Below are positions 44,172 to 53,239 of a stretch of DNA of 59,324 nt, piece by piece. Each line of letters starts with the position of its first letter. Position 1 is the stretch's first letter. Where the stretch lies: the NCBI GenBank assembly GCA_016935665.1, contig JAFGQN010000183.1, positions 1 through 59,324 on the forward strand, written 5' to 3'. The position numbers and the translations under genes are program-made. Source of the DNA: Deltaproteobacteria bacterium. GTDB lineage: Bacteria > Myxococcota_A > Polyangia > JAAYKL01. The notes below the pieces were generated by a model. It worked only from the letters and a program-made list of their open reading frames with translations. It searched no databases and was not told the DNA's origin.

Positions 44172-44963
44172 CTACAGATCAAACATGAAGCGATACCCCA
44201 GATAAATATCCAGGGATGCGGCGCTGGTATCGCCCGTGATATATCCATTGAAAACCCCGAAGGTCATGCCCGCTTCCAACACAATGGCGCCTTGACCAAT
44301 GTTGAATTCGCCACCCAGGGCGCCACATCCTCCAAATCGCGTTTCATACTGTTTGTTGGTGCCAATGGCGGTGCTGCCGCTGTCACCGGTGGCTTTGGTG
44401 CGCAGCATCAGCAATCCTGGACCAAGGGCGCCATACACGTTGAATCGCGATGATCGGTCCAGAAATCGATACCGTCCCACAATTCCGAGCGACAAAAAGT
44501 CCTGTTTGATTTCCCAGTCATAGCTGTCGTTTGGCAAACGTGCATCGTCTTTGGACGTGGTGGCTTTCGGTCTGGCCCACGCCAGCGCCATATCGATTTC
44601 CAGATGACGGTCCAGCAAAAGAACGCCGCCTTCCACCTCCAGCAACAGCATGGGTGAAAGCGCGTTGAAAATCGTATGAAACGTCACGCCCACTTTAGCG
44701 GCCGCGGCAATTCCAATTTTGGAATCGCTTTGATGGACAGGTTCCTTATCCTTTGGGGCGGCATCCTCCTTCATGGCCACTTTGGCCAGCACCGGTCCCT
44801 CTTCGGTTACGGTGGTCACATCTTCACTAATGGACATTGCTTCATTTGCGGATTCGTCCCCATCGATTGTCGAATTGTCCATCGGAGTTCGCTGGCTCCA
44901 ACCGGCCTTCGCCATCAGGAGAAGTGCCAAAAGTATATTCAAACCAATGATTCGTTTTTGCAT
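44172..44963 (-). CDS. Outer-membrane beta-barrel protein
   Basis: A 263-residue exported protein. AAAGGAGG precedes the ATG. A signal peptide (about 1-23, ending AGWSQ) is followed by a 70-residue acidic spacer and then alternating hydrophobic strands (SKIGIAAAAKVGVTFH, LEIDMALAWAR, FLSLGIVGRYRF, FNVYGALGPGLLMLR, GAIVLEAGMTFGVF, LDIYLGYRFMFDL). The C-terminal FMFDL, with an aromatic near the end, fits a BAM-targeted OmpA-like or OmpW-like eight-stranded barrel. Nineteen bases separate it from the stop of the next gene upstream only in coordinates; the IPT/kelch gene ends at 44983 on the same strand and is transcribed first, so the two likely form an operon. Confidence 0.75.
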   Translation of the reverse strand: MQKRIIGLNILLALLLMAKAGWSQRTPMDNSTIDGDESANEAMSISEDVTTVTEEGPVLAKVAMKEDAAPKDKEPVHQSDSKIGIAAAAKVGVTFHTIFNALSPMLLLEVEGGVLLLDRHLEIDMALAWARPKATTSKDDARLPNDSYDWEIKQDFLSLGIVGRYRFLDRSSRFNVYGALGPGLLMLRTKATGDSGSTAIGTNKQYETRFGGCGALGGEFNIGQGAIVLEAGMTFGVFNGYITGDTSAASLDIYLGYRFMFDL

Positions 44964-44982
44964 TTGCTTCCTCCTTTGGCCT

Positions 44983-47900
44983 TTAGCGTACGTTGTATTC
45001 CGTGGTGGCCGTCACAGCCCCCTGGTCGTTAACACCCCCTGCCAGATAGGCAAATGCGCCAAACCGGGCAAAACCAAACAGATATCGTGGTGGCGTAAGA
45101 GTAGCGACAGAATTATTTTCATTTTGGAACTCCGGCTCGCCGGCGGTCCACTCAAAATCATTCACAGCGTTCGTAACAGCATTCGTTTTAATTCCGCCCA
45201 TCAAATAAACTTTAGCGCCGCTCCAGAATGCCTCGTATCCATGACGGGCGGGCTTTGAACCTGAAGATATCGCATCCGCGAATGAGCCCACTTCTCCAGT
45301 GGCCACAGTGATTACCGGCGCCCACCACACATTCACTTCGTCGGAAGGAGCCGCAATCGTGCCGCTCACTCCCGGACCCACGTACATGTAATATTCGCAT
45401 GCCGAAAGACCCGTTGCCGTGGAGTTCTGATTGTTGGCCACCCAAATGCCCGCTTCCCGACGGGCAGTGATTCCCGTGGCTATAAACTGCGTCGCCGTCA
45501 TGGTGGCGGGATCTATCACCTCATAAGTGTTGTTATCAGTGACACTGCCCGTCGACATACCGCCGTACACAATCCAGCGGTCGGCACAGCCCGTTTCCGA
45601 TGCATCGGTAAATGCGAACGCCGCCCGGGCGGTATTCAGCGTGACGCCAGAGCTATGCCACTGCCCAAGGGCGCCGGTCAACAGGGGCGCTTTGGCGGCA
45701 TTGGCCAGGGCGCTATTTTGATCTTCATAGGTTTGCGCACCGCCCGCCACGGCGTCCACTGTGGCCAACAGCCGCATCTCCGATGCAATCTGATTTACCA
45801 GAGGCGTCCGATATACCCGATACTGGACCGCCGGTGTGGCGCCATCTGCGCCCAAAACCGTGTTCCACGACAGATTCACATACACACCGCCCGGCACATC
45901 GGGGGTGTACAGTGCAAACGCTTCGCTGGGAAGACCTTCGCCCCCGGGATTGTTGGCATCGGCTGCGGCATATACCGGCGCCACCACATACGTCCACGCC
46001 CCCGCCGCCAGGCCATTATAGCCGCCCTCCGGATCAAACCGGATATCCACATCGTCAATAAACGGCACATTGAGGGGATTTAGGATTTCCGCCCGTAAAA
46101 TTTCATTGGTCACCGTGCCATCCGCCGCCATGCCGCCCATATGATACATAAAATTCCCATATCGTTTCGCCCGGGCCAGCGTTCGTCCAGAAGGAAGTGT
46201 GGTCTGCAGTGTCCGCCACCCATTCACATCGCCAAACCGCCCAAGGGATGCCGCTTCCATTGATATCATGGCTCCGGCGGATGTGCCATCATCGCCTCCG
46301 ATAGCATACAGAAACCGGGCCTTGCGCGTGGCCGATCCCACCGCCACCGCCGGCGCCCGACGGGCGGTGTTCATATTCATTCCCGCGATGAACGGCTCAA
46401 TATTGGCCGCGGGATTGGCCGCCGAGATGGCAGACCACTCATCCCAGGTGTTGTCTGTTGTATTGTTGACCCGAACCACGCAGGTCACTCCGGTATTCAA
46501 GCCGGAACCGTCTATCACCACATCCAGTGACGTATCGGTATTGCCTGCTGTAATCGTGGCCGGGGGCGTGGCGCCGTCCCGACATTCCAACGTTACCTGC
46601 GGACTGATAAAATTCTGGCCCGTCACCGTCACCTGCTGCGCCGCCTCCGTTCCAATAAGAGTGGGCGACACGTCCGATACCACGGGGGGCGCCACTGTCG
46701 TTGACCGATAGGCGTTTTGTAAAAATCCCACCGTGGGCGCCACACCTTGCACGATGTTTATCACCGTAACATCATACGTATCCGCCGGCAGTTTGGGCAC
46801 TACGGCAGAGAGCTGCGCCGAACTTTCAAACGTCACCGCCCTCAAAGGCACCGCTTCATTCATGGAGGCATTGGAAAAATAAACGCGGGGCGTGGGGGAG
46901 AAATTCACCTCTCCGACAGCAAGATCCGCGTCTGCTTTGGCCACGATATTTACCGGCACGTCTGTTTGCTGCAACCCAAACGGCTGTTCCACCGCCGGCG
47001 ACAACAACGCGATGGTGGCGGCATCCACAAAGGTCAACTGACCACTTTGCACCGCATTGCACCCATCGGTGACAATGACCACATCGTAGCTGCCTGCCGC
47101 CAAACCGCTTTGCACCGTGGCCTCCACTTTATTGGGGGAGGTTTGCTCCCAAACAACATTGGTCAACGCAGTTGCTGTGCCACCGCCCACTGGAATCACA
47201 TTGACTCCTACAGGGGCCGTATCCAGTCCGCTCACATAAAAGGTTTCCCGGATAGAAATGCCATTATATATGGCCGGTGGATCCAGACTGTACACGATGG
47301 GCGCAGGAACCACCGTCAACATCGCCGTTGTCTCTGTGGCGCAACCCGCACTGCACGGGTTGGTCACCGATACCGTGTACGTTCCGTCATCCAATATCGT
47401 GCCCGCGCCAACGGTGGCTGTTATCTGCGTGCACACCGATGTGTCAGTTCGACCGGGTATGGCGGTGCAGCTCGTTTGCACCGGAGTGACCGCCGTGGCC
47501 GTCACCGAAGTGGCGCCCGCACTGATGGTCACCGTGGGCACCTCGCCATTCAGTTGCAAAAAGCCGGCGCCGGTCAGCGTAATGGTGGTATCGGCCTGAG
47601 CCGAACAGATTTCGTCCGGCTGAACGGAATTCAACACTGGCGGCGCCACCACCACCAGCGCTCCTGCCAGTGTTCCTTTACCTCCGGTGGGATTCGCCAT
47701 GTGTAAATCGTAAATGCCCGGCGTCAATGCCAGGGTCTGGTCAACCGTGAATGCCATCTGCGCCATGCTGGTCCAGGTCACCCGTGTATCCGCTGCATCG
47801 GTAACATCGGAATTCAGTACCACCGGCGGCGCAGTCGCGGCGCTCCCATCCAGTTGCAGCGTCTGTTGAATACTAATCTGCGGCAGCGCCAGTTTTCCCT

Positions 47901-48108
47901 TGTCCGTCAGGCTGTCTTTTGGAGACGGCGAAAATCCTTTTCCGGTGATCGTCACGTCAGTGGACAATTGCGCGCTGCATACAACTGCGGGTGAAATCCG
48001 TAGTAGCGTTGGTGTTGGTCCTTCGGTTTTTTTACTGCAACTGCCCACCGCGGCAATTGCCCCAAAAACAACAAACAGAGCCAACAATTGTGTTTTGTGC
48101 TTTCCCAT
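44983..48108 (-). CDS. Large IPT/TIG and kelch-repeat lipoprotein
   Basis: Lipoprotein of 1041 residues (lipobox VGSC, Cys24). The first 600 residues hold at least four IPT/TIG immunoglobulin-like units, each starting with a xxSPxxxxxxxxxxxVTITGxGF pattern (LLRISPAVVC ... VTITGKGF; LNSVQPDEIC ... ITLTGAGF; VSDVSPTLIG ... VTVTGQNF). The C-terminal part resembles kelch repeats of a propeller: RFLYAIGGDDG, FMYHMGGMAADG, WIVYGGMSTG, KVYLMGGIKTN and FAYLAGGVNDQG. A fibronectin-like stretch interrupts them. Probably a surface-exposed binding or adhesion protein, paired with the outer-membrane barrel encoded 19 bases downstream. No enzyme motif seen. Confidence 0.82.
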   Translation of the reverse strand: MGKHKTQLLALFVVFGAIAAVGSCSKKTEGPTPTLLRISPAVVCSAQLSTDVTITGKGFSPSPKDSLTDKGKLALPQISIQQTLQLDGSAATAPPVVLNSDVTDAADTRVTWTSMAQMAFTVDQTLALTPGIYDLHMANPTGGKGTLAGALVVVAPPVLNSVQPDEICSAQADTTITLTGAGFLQLNGEVPTVTISAGATSVTATAVTPVQTSCTAIPGRTDTSVCTQITATVGAGTILDDGTYTVSVTNPCSAGCATETTAMLTVVPAPIVYSLDPPAIYNGISIRETFYVSGLDTAPVGVNVIPVGGGTATALTNVVWEQTSPNKVEATVQSGLAAGSYDVVIVTDGCNAVQSGQLTFVDAATIALLSPAVEQPFGLQQTDVPVNIVAKADADLAVGEVNFSPTPRVYFSNASMNEAVPLRAVTFESSAQLSAVVPKLPADTYDVTVINIVQGVAPTVGFLQNAYRSTTVAPPVVSDVSPTLIGTEAAQQVTVTGQNFISPQVTLECRDGATPPATITAGNTDTSLDVVIDGSGLNTGVTCVVRVNNTTDNTWDEWSAISAANPAANIEPFIAGMNMNTARRAPAVAVGSATRKARFLYAIGGDDGTSAGAMISMEAASLGRFGDVNGWRTLQTTLPSGRTLARAKRYGNFMYHMGGMAADGTVTNEILRAEILNPLNVPFIDDVDIRFDPEGGYNGLAAGAWTYVVAPVYAAADANNPGGEGLPSEAFALYTPDVPGGVYVNLSWNTVLGADGATPAVQYRVYRTPLVNQIASEMRLLATVDAVAGGAQTYEDQNSALANAAKAPLLTGALGQWHSSGVTLNTARAAFAFTDASETGCADRWIVYGGMSTGSVTDNNTYEVIDPATMTATQFIATGITARREAGIWVANNQNSTATGLSACEYYMYVGPGVSGTIAAPSDEVNVWWAPVITVATGEVGSFADAISSGSKPARHGYEAFWSGAKVYLMGGIKTNAVTNAVNDFEWTAGEPEFQNENNSVATLTPPRYLFGFARFGAFAYLAGGVNDQGAVTATTEYNVR

Positions 48109-48346
48109 GGAACCCCCATTTCATGGCAACCTGAAAGTTGACTGTGATATTGCAGCAGCGCATCAGCGAAACCGCGTAACTGTTGCAGAAAGTCCAGTTC
48201 CTTTGGCCGCTGTCGTTTAAAGCCTGCTGTGTTGTCAAATGTTACATAAATTTATCGAGGAATCACCAACGGTCCAGGTACACTGAATAGAAACCTGAGG
48301 GGGACTGCGGTCTGGTTTATGGGCGAGACCCTGACACTGCTCGGAT

Positions 48347-49240
48347 TCAGGGAAGTACCACGTCCACGTACAAAATTACATCGTTGTAATCGAACGCGCC
48401 GGAGGGCTCTCTGACCACGGCACTCAAGGGCAAATCTTCAAAACTGAACTTCAGTCTCGCCACCACATCCGCACTCAGAGGTGTCACCTCCTCCACCCTG
48501 CAAAACGAGCTGTTGGATGCGCGCACAATTTCGGATTCTTCGGAATCCGGCATAAGGGTAGTTACCACCAGATATACGGGTGAGTTGGCATCAATGGGCG
48601 CATTCAGAACGATGCTTTGCGGCAAATCCAGGGCGCTCAAACGTTGAATGGGCCAAAGATTCTGCATCCCTCCGTTGTACTGCGCATCAACGCCGGACTC
48701 CGCCAATGCCTCACATTCATCGGAAAGCGTTACTGTAAGAATGGCTCCTGCGGGATAATTTACCGCTGTCACCTGGGTACTCGATTCCTCGCCGTTTTCA
48801 TCCGTCGATACCACGCGGTAATCGGTCACTATTGATGAGTCTGTATCTTTGTCCACCGAACTTACAAATTCCTCCTCAACATACGACACTTCATCATTCG
48901 TCGCTGTGTCCATTTTCACCACATGGGACACAGAATCCCATTCGCTATCCTCCTCATTCCACTTTTCGACCACATAGTCACTGCCCGATACCGCGCCAAC
49001 GGGCAGGCGCCAGACAATAGTATCCCCACTGGTATCCGAAAACACGGCAGTGGGCTTAACATTGTTGGCTTCCGATGCAGTCAGAGTCGTGGCCCAGTCT
49101 GGCGCCACATTGGCGCTATCCTCGCTATCTTTGGAAGAATCCGCCATAGATGTGCATCCCATGGACATTGCGAATAGTGCAACCGGGAACAGAAAAAATT
49201 TGATGGTAGTATTTTTGATGGTAGTATTAATGGTACTCAA
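48347..49240 (-). CDS. Lipoprotein of unknown function
   Basis: Predicted lipoprotein of 297 residues if translation starts at TTG 49240, which has AAGGAG eight bases upstream and puts a normal signal peptide at the N-terminus (hydrophobic FFLFPVALFAMS, lipobox MSMGC, Cys29). An ATG at 49315 in the same frame is possible but gives an unlikely long n-region. The signal region contains a short duplication at DNA level (TTGATGGTAGTAT twice), giving NTTIKNTTIK. The mature part has a fibronectin-like region (TIVWRLPVG, YVVEKWNEE, TDYRVVSTDENGEES) and a C-terminal beta domain (DYNDVILYVDVVLP). No function assigned. Confidence 0.68.
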   Translation of the reverse strand: MSTINTTIKNTTIKFFLFPVALFAMSMGCTSMADSSKDSEDSANVAPDWATTLTASEANNVKPTAVFSDTSGDTIVWRLPVGAVSGSDYVVEKWNEEDSEWDSVSHVVKMDTATNDEVSYVEEEFVSSVDKDTDSSIVTDYRVVSTDENGEESSTQVTAVNYPAGAILTVTLSDECEALAESGVDAQYNGGMQNLWPIQRLSALDLPQSIVLNAPIDANSPVYLVVTTLMPDSEESEIVRASNSSFCRVEEVTPLSADVVARLKFSFEDLPLSAVVREPSGAFDYNDVILYVDVVLP

Positions 49241-49528
49241 AACGGCCACTCCTTGGAAACAGCGTACCGGACTATTGGTACCCTGCATGTATAAAACAAA
49301 CCGAGCTCTCATCATGACAAGTTCCGTCTCGACGGAATCAATGCCAGTTCAATTCACTTCAGGTGCATACTGATACAAATGGGCCAAACCAATCTAAATG
49401 ATAGCATGAAATTTCCACCGATGAAATGATGCTTCTCGGTTTTCATACAATAAGAATAATTCAATAAAATCGAAAAACAACTGAACGGTCGCCAAATATT
49501 TACGCCAAAATGCATTTTGAGATGAGTT

Positions 49529-50923
49529 TTAGTATCCCCATGAGTGGAACTCGGTTTTCAGTGAGCGCATGCGCGAAAGGAGTGCGTCCCGCTTGCGGTC
49601 TGCCAACGATGCCCCCAGCAGCAGCAACACTCCCGCCGCCAAAAGCACACCCCAGTGACTCATGGCCGATACATGCACGATTCCATGCAGATGGAACACA
49701 ACTGTTGCCGCCATGGTGATCAATGCGGTCAGAAAAGGAATTCGCTGCTGCAGACGCATAGACCCAAACAAGGCAACCAGCGCCCCCGCTGCGACAACGG
49801 AAGTGGTCAGCATCGACGGGGCCAGCGCCATGTGCGCAAAACCGAAAATCATGCCCCCCATTAAGGCCACCCGATAGTATCCGCTTTTTACCCCCGTATG
49901 CAATTGACCGAGAATGGCCACCACCGAACACACCACAACAGAAGAAACGATTACTCCCCAGTCTCGTCTGTTTCCGTCCATCCCGTCCAGGTCGAAAACG
50001 TTGTTCAGGATCACCATCACACCCACTAAAATGAATGGCGTCAGTACCAGTTGCACGCCTTTACCGATGCGATGCAATCGCGCTGCCAGCAGAAAAGCCA
50101 TCACACCCGAAGCCGTCAATGCGCCACTGTAAAACCAAACGCTGCCCGAATAATACATAGTCGTTCTAAAAAACAGCAGAAACAGAGGCGTTACCAGAAT
50201 GAAACGTAAAATGCGGCCTTCCACAGTTTTAAGGGCCGAATCTCTCGAAAAATAGCGGTGCTCCAATCCGTACATCATTGCCGCGCCAGCGACGAACAGG
50301 AGCACCACAGCATCGGCATGTCTCAATGGCACCAGCAGGAGCGCGTTGCCAGCGACGAACGCAGCGGTCAGTGTTTTAGCGTGTTTTCTGGCCAGCGACA
50401 TCATCGAAAATAGTAAAAGAGGCGACAATACGACGATGCCCAGGCCTAAAAGTCCAACCGCTGTCGACCGGGAATGCGCTATCCACATGTTGGGCTGCAC
50501 CAATGCATATGCCGCATCCCACTGTACCGTCGAATACAGAAGCCCCCCCAGCACGGCAAAATGCACCGGCACTGATGCCACCACAATGGCAAAAAATGTT
50601 CTGGCGCTGCGGCTTTCCTTCAATTTGAGCGCACAAAAAATACCCGCGATGCCCAGAAATACCGTGTGCCCCAGCAACGCCAGATAACGCACCACATCAT
50701 TTGCATCACTCACCTGCTCAATCATGAATGTGGATGCGGACACAACCAGCAAAATAGCACCCAGCAAACGTATTATTGAAGATACCGTAACTCCGGCCCA
50801 TCGTACCCCGCCAACGGGAGCGGCATCCAACGTATCGTTATTCATAAATGTTTCCCGTTCAGACAATTCGACCATATCTGACGCGTGGTTACGCTGTGTA
50901 AGGGGTTCTGTATGCTCAGCCAT
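49529..50923 (-). CDS. Polytopic membrane protein, coupled to PspA-like gene
   Basis: A 464-residue integral membrane protein with about twelve hydrophobic segments after a soluble N-terminal 40 residues. No transporter signature is recognised; the short loops and repeated pairs of helices resemble DUF2339-like or other uncharacterised multipass proteins. Its ATG overlaps the stop of the preceding PspA-like gene by eight bases (ATGGCTGA), with GGCAGGAAA as ribosome site, so the two are translationally coupled and probably act together at the inner membrane. Confidence 0.75.
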   Translation of the reverse strand: MAEHTEPLTQRNHASDMVELSERETFMNNDTLDAAPVGGVRWAGVTVSSIIRLLGAILLVVSASTFMIEQVSDANDVVRYLALLGHTVFLGIAGIFCALKLKESRSARTFFAIVVASVPVHFAVLGGLLYSTVQWDAAYALVQPNMWIAHSRSTAVGLLGLGIVVLSPLLLFSMMSLARKHAKTLTAAFVAGNALLLVPLRHADAVVLLFVAGAAMMYGLEHRYFSRDSALKTVEGRILRFILVTPLFLLFFRTTMYYSGSVWFYSGALTASGVMAFLLAARLHRIGKGVQLVLTPFILVGVMVILNNVFDLDGMDGNRRDWGVIVSSVVVCSVVAILGQLHTGVKSGYYRVALMGGMIFGFAHMALAPSMLTTSVVAAGALVALFGSMRLQQRIPFLTALITMAATVVFHLHGIVHVSAMSHWGVLLAAGVLLLLGASLADRKRDALLSRMRSLKTEFHSWGY

Positions 50924-51560
50924 TTTCCTGCCTCCTCAACGCATCCAACTCCGCTCTCAAATCGTCCTCTTCCTCCTGATGTAAAAATTCGTTCTCCAGC
51001 GAATCCACGTCACTGGGGATTCCCTCGAGACAGTACGCCGTCCCCTCGATTTTGCTTTCCCAGCGGGACAGCATCTCCTCGACATCCCCGCCAAACGCAG
51101 CGGTGGCTCCCCCCGCCAGTTTCATTGCATTGGCCGAGGTCTCCCTTGACTTCAACACATTTCGTCGTTCTCTGAGCAGTTCCATTTTATGTTCCAGGTC
51201 CGTCAGTGTCCGCGTCAGCTTTGTTTCCACCTCGCCGTGAGCCATTATGCGCGTACCAAGCTCCCGCAGACGGTTGTCCGCCTGTTTCGCCCGACGCAAA
51301 CACGCCATCGCTTTGTCATCATCCAGCGTTCTGGCTGCCCTCTCTTTCCACGATTGAGCGTTTCGCAATGCCTCTTTCTGATTCTCGGCCATTTGTTGTC
51401 CATCTTTGCGCACCCTGTTCAATTGCACCCGCGCCACCACCACTTCCTTTCTCAAATCCAGAATGGCGCTTTCCACCAGCGCCTCGTGATTTTCCACCCG
51501 GGCAACCACTTCATCCACTTTCGAAAACAGACCAATACGCCATCTTTTTAACGTATGCAT
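50916..51560 (-). CDS. PspA/IM30-like coiled-coil protein
   Basis: A 214-residue, strongly helical, charged protein. The start MHTLKRWRIGLFSKVDEVVARVENHEALV and following LRKEVVVARVQLNRVRKD, LKSRETSANAMKLAGGATAAFGGDVEEMLSRWESKIE match the PspA/IM30 (ESCRT-III-like) layout: an amphipathic N-terminal helix, a long hairpin, and a late GG-AxxxxRxExKI block. It is slightly shorter than E. coli PspA (about 222). PspA family proteins bind damaged inner membrane and limit proton leak. The gene overlaps the membrane protein gene by eight bases. It is divergent from the exported protein at 52171 across 610 bases. Confidence 0.82.
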   Translation of the reverse strand: MHTLKRWRIGLFSKVDEVVARVENHEALVESAILDLRKEVVVARVQLNRVRKDGQQMAENQKEALRNAQSWKERAARTLDDDKAMACLRRAKQADNRLRELGTRIMAHGEVETKLTRTLTDLEHKMELLRERRNVLKSRETSANAMKLAGGATAAFGGDVEEMLSRWESKIEGTAYCLEGIPSDVDSLENEFLHQEEEDDLRAELDALRRQENG

Positions 51561-52170
51561 TTTGATACTCCTTTGCAGGTGAGCCCATATCGCTCAACAG
51601 CTCAATCCTTTCGCAATGGGCATACCAATTCAACCGATTCTGGACCACATCTCATAACAAAATGAAATCGCGTTACTTTTTAACAAATTCAATTTCCGAT
51701 AGCTCCTATCTGAGTACAATGGAGTCCATCAGGATGGACAGCCGATGTACACGCATGTACAAACGTGGATTAAACGACTGGGGGTTTTCGCTCCAATGAA
51801 CCCATGCGCATGGGCCCACCCTCATTCTGCTGAACACAATTCGGGATGTTTTTTACATTCATTCGATTAAATTGCTCCCACTGGACACATTTTGCAGGGG
51901 ACTTCTTGACAGCACCTTTTTTGGACATAGTTTTCACAATCTCACTCGTTTTGGTCGCCAGTTGGGTTGATATTGCACTTCGGGTCATGTTGGATTTTAG
52001 AAATGCCGTTTCAACCGTGCGCAGACGCTTTCTGACCAGGTGGTGAACAGCCGTTCGCTGCCGATTTGACAGGAGGTGTCGAGCGCTTACGGTCAATGCA
52101 TCGCTGCGTCCTGTCATTACTTCGACATGCAACCATCGCCCGCTGCGCATACATAACCCAGGAGGAAAAA
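51561..52170. other. Long divergent gap, pspA-like / exported protein
   Basis: 610 bases. Parts near 51650-51720 are AT-rich and suit a promoter for pspA. A possible basic-protein frame occupies 51770-52117 on the minus strand (listed at low confidence); a hydrophobic frame on the plus strand at 51846-52046 overlaps it and looks like its shadow. Confidence 0.4.
51770..52117 (-). CDS. Doubtful small basic protein (115 aa)
   Basis: An open frame beginning MTGRSDALTVSARHLLSN, rich in Arg, Lys, Ser and Thr, with a helical centre (RKRLRTVETAFLKSNMTRSA) and a tail with KKGAVKKSPAKC. There is no good ribosome site and no known family. The composition could be that of a small nucleic-acid-binding protein, or chance. 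It lies between the pspA-like gene and the exported protein, which makes it worth a homology check. Confidence 0.25.
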   Translation of the reverse strand: MTGRSDALTVSARHLLSNRQRTAVHHLVRKRLRTVETAFLKSNMTRSAISTQLATKTSEIVKTMSKKGAVKKSPAKCVQWEQFNRMNVKNIPNCVQQNEGGPMRMGSLERKPPVV

Positions 52171-52923
52171 ATGAAAAAATTTCACATGTCCAAAGCAAGA
52201 TCCATTTTTGTCATGACCGTGGTTGGTGCAGTGCTGTTCGCTGTGCCCGCAATTGCCGGAAAGGATGTAAAAATCACTTCCGCCGCCTTTAAATACAATG
52301 GCGTACGCTATTTCAGAGGAAAGGCTGAAAACGTCAATCTGGCGTCATATGGCGAAAAAAAGACCCCAGTTGGTCAACCCAATTATCTCGAAGTGGAGGA
52401 CGACATTGGTCGTGCCATGCTGGGCAAAATCAAGGTAAAAATATCGGGACCATACGATGTGGATTGGAGTCGTTATTCCAAAGCGGACATCAGCGCTGGT
52501 ATCAAATATCTCATGGTGGGGGGAGGGACCGGTTCGTTCAGTCATGAATCCGCCAAGTCCGCTAAATTAAAACTGGTTAAAATGTCAATAGACGAAGGAC
52601 AGCTTAAAAAGCTGTTGAATGACCACGCCCAAAAGGTCAAGGCATACATGAAAAGCGAGGGCAAAGACGCGCGGATAGTCAGCGAGGTATGGATTGCGAT
52701 GGAGGCGCAGCTGGCTTCGGACGTCACCAATGGGGGGGCTGTCACGGGTTCGGGTGGCGCCAACGGCATCACGGTGGAAGTAAGCGCATCCGGTTCCAGC
52801 AAAAACACATCCAGCGTGACTATCCCCGAGAACACCACCTTCGCCTATCTGTTGCATAAAGTAAAAAAATGGAAAAAGGACACCATCTCTAATATGGAAG
52901 ACGACCAGCACGGCGCTTTTTAA
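52171..52923 (+). CDS. Exported protein with gasdermin-N-like motifs
   Basis: A 250-residue protein with a strong AGGAGG ribosome site and a Sec signal peptide cleaved after AIA (about 29). The mature sequence does not match a family I can name with certainty. By eye, its order of motifs parallels the pore-forming N-domain of gasdermins: a Gly-rich GGGTGSFSHES turn, strand and helix KLVKMSIDEGQLKKLLND, helix to strand ARIVSEVWIAMEAQLASD, a variable Gly/Ser loop, then SVTIPENTTFAYLL, which recalls the VTIPxGxTLAFRV strand. Known bacterial gasdermins are cytoplasmic and protease-activated; this one would be periplasmic or secreted. The divergent PspA-like and membrane genes fit a membrane-damage theme. 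An unrelated fold remains possible. Confidence 0.7.
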   Translation: MKKFHMSKARSIFVMTVVGAVLFAVPAIAGKDVKITSAAFKYNGVRYFRGKAENVNLASYGEKKTPVGQPNYLEVEDDIGRAMLGKIKVKISGPYDVDWSRYSKADISAGIKYLMVGGGTGSFSHESAKSAKLKLVKMSIDEGQLKKLLNDHAQKVKAYMKSEGKDARIVSEVWIAMEAQLASDVTNGGAVTGSGGANGITVEVSASGSSKNTSSVTIPENTTFAYLLHKVKKWKKDTISNMEDDQHGAF

Positions 52924-53239
52924 AAAGAGATTGGCCCCATCCATACCGTTGCCACCGGCAAGCCCGTGTATAACAATGTGTCAATCTGCGGTTTCTCCAT
53001 ACAAACATGATTGTTTACAAACGTATGCCCGATACAGATATCAATAAATCGGAACATGGATCTTTCCCGTGCGCCACTAACGAACCATTGTTGGAGTCGC
53101 TGCTGTCCACGAAACGGGTGCAGGCAACGGCCCACAGGCACAACAGCAGACAAAATCAAAACGACTTGCCAGTGGTTGGAACGCATCTCATTATCGGGCG
53201 CCTCATTTTTTTTGACCGGAAGTCAGCGGAAAAATGCCG
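52924..53239. other. Intergenic region between convergent genes
   Basis: 316 bases between the stop of the exported protein and the stop of the esterase. Apart from a weak TTGCC-ACC-GGCAA hairpin near 52949-52961 I see no terminator with a T-run, gene or repeat. Confidence 0.4.

Noticed and set aside
51846..52046. Small hydrophobic plus-strand protein
   Set aside because: No ribosome site and overlaps another doubtful frame on the minus strand.
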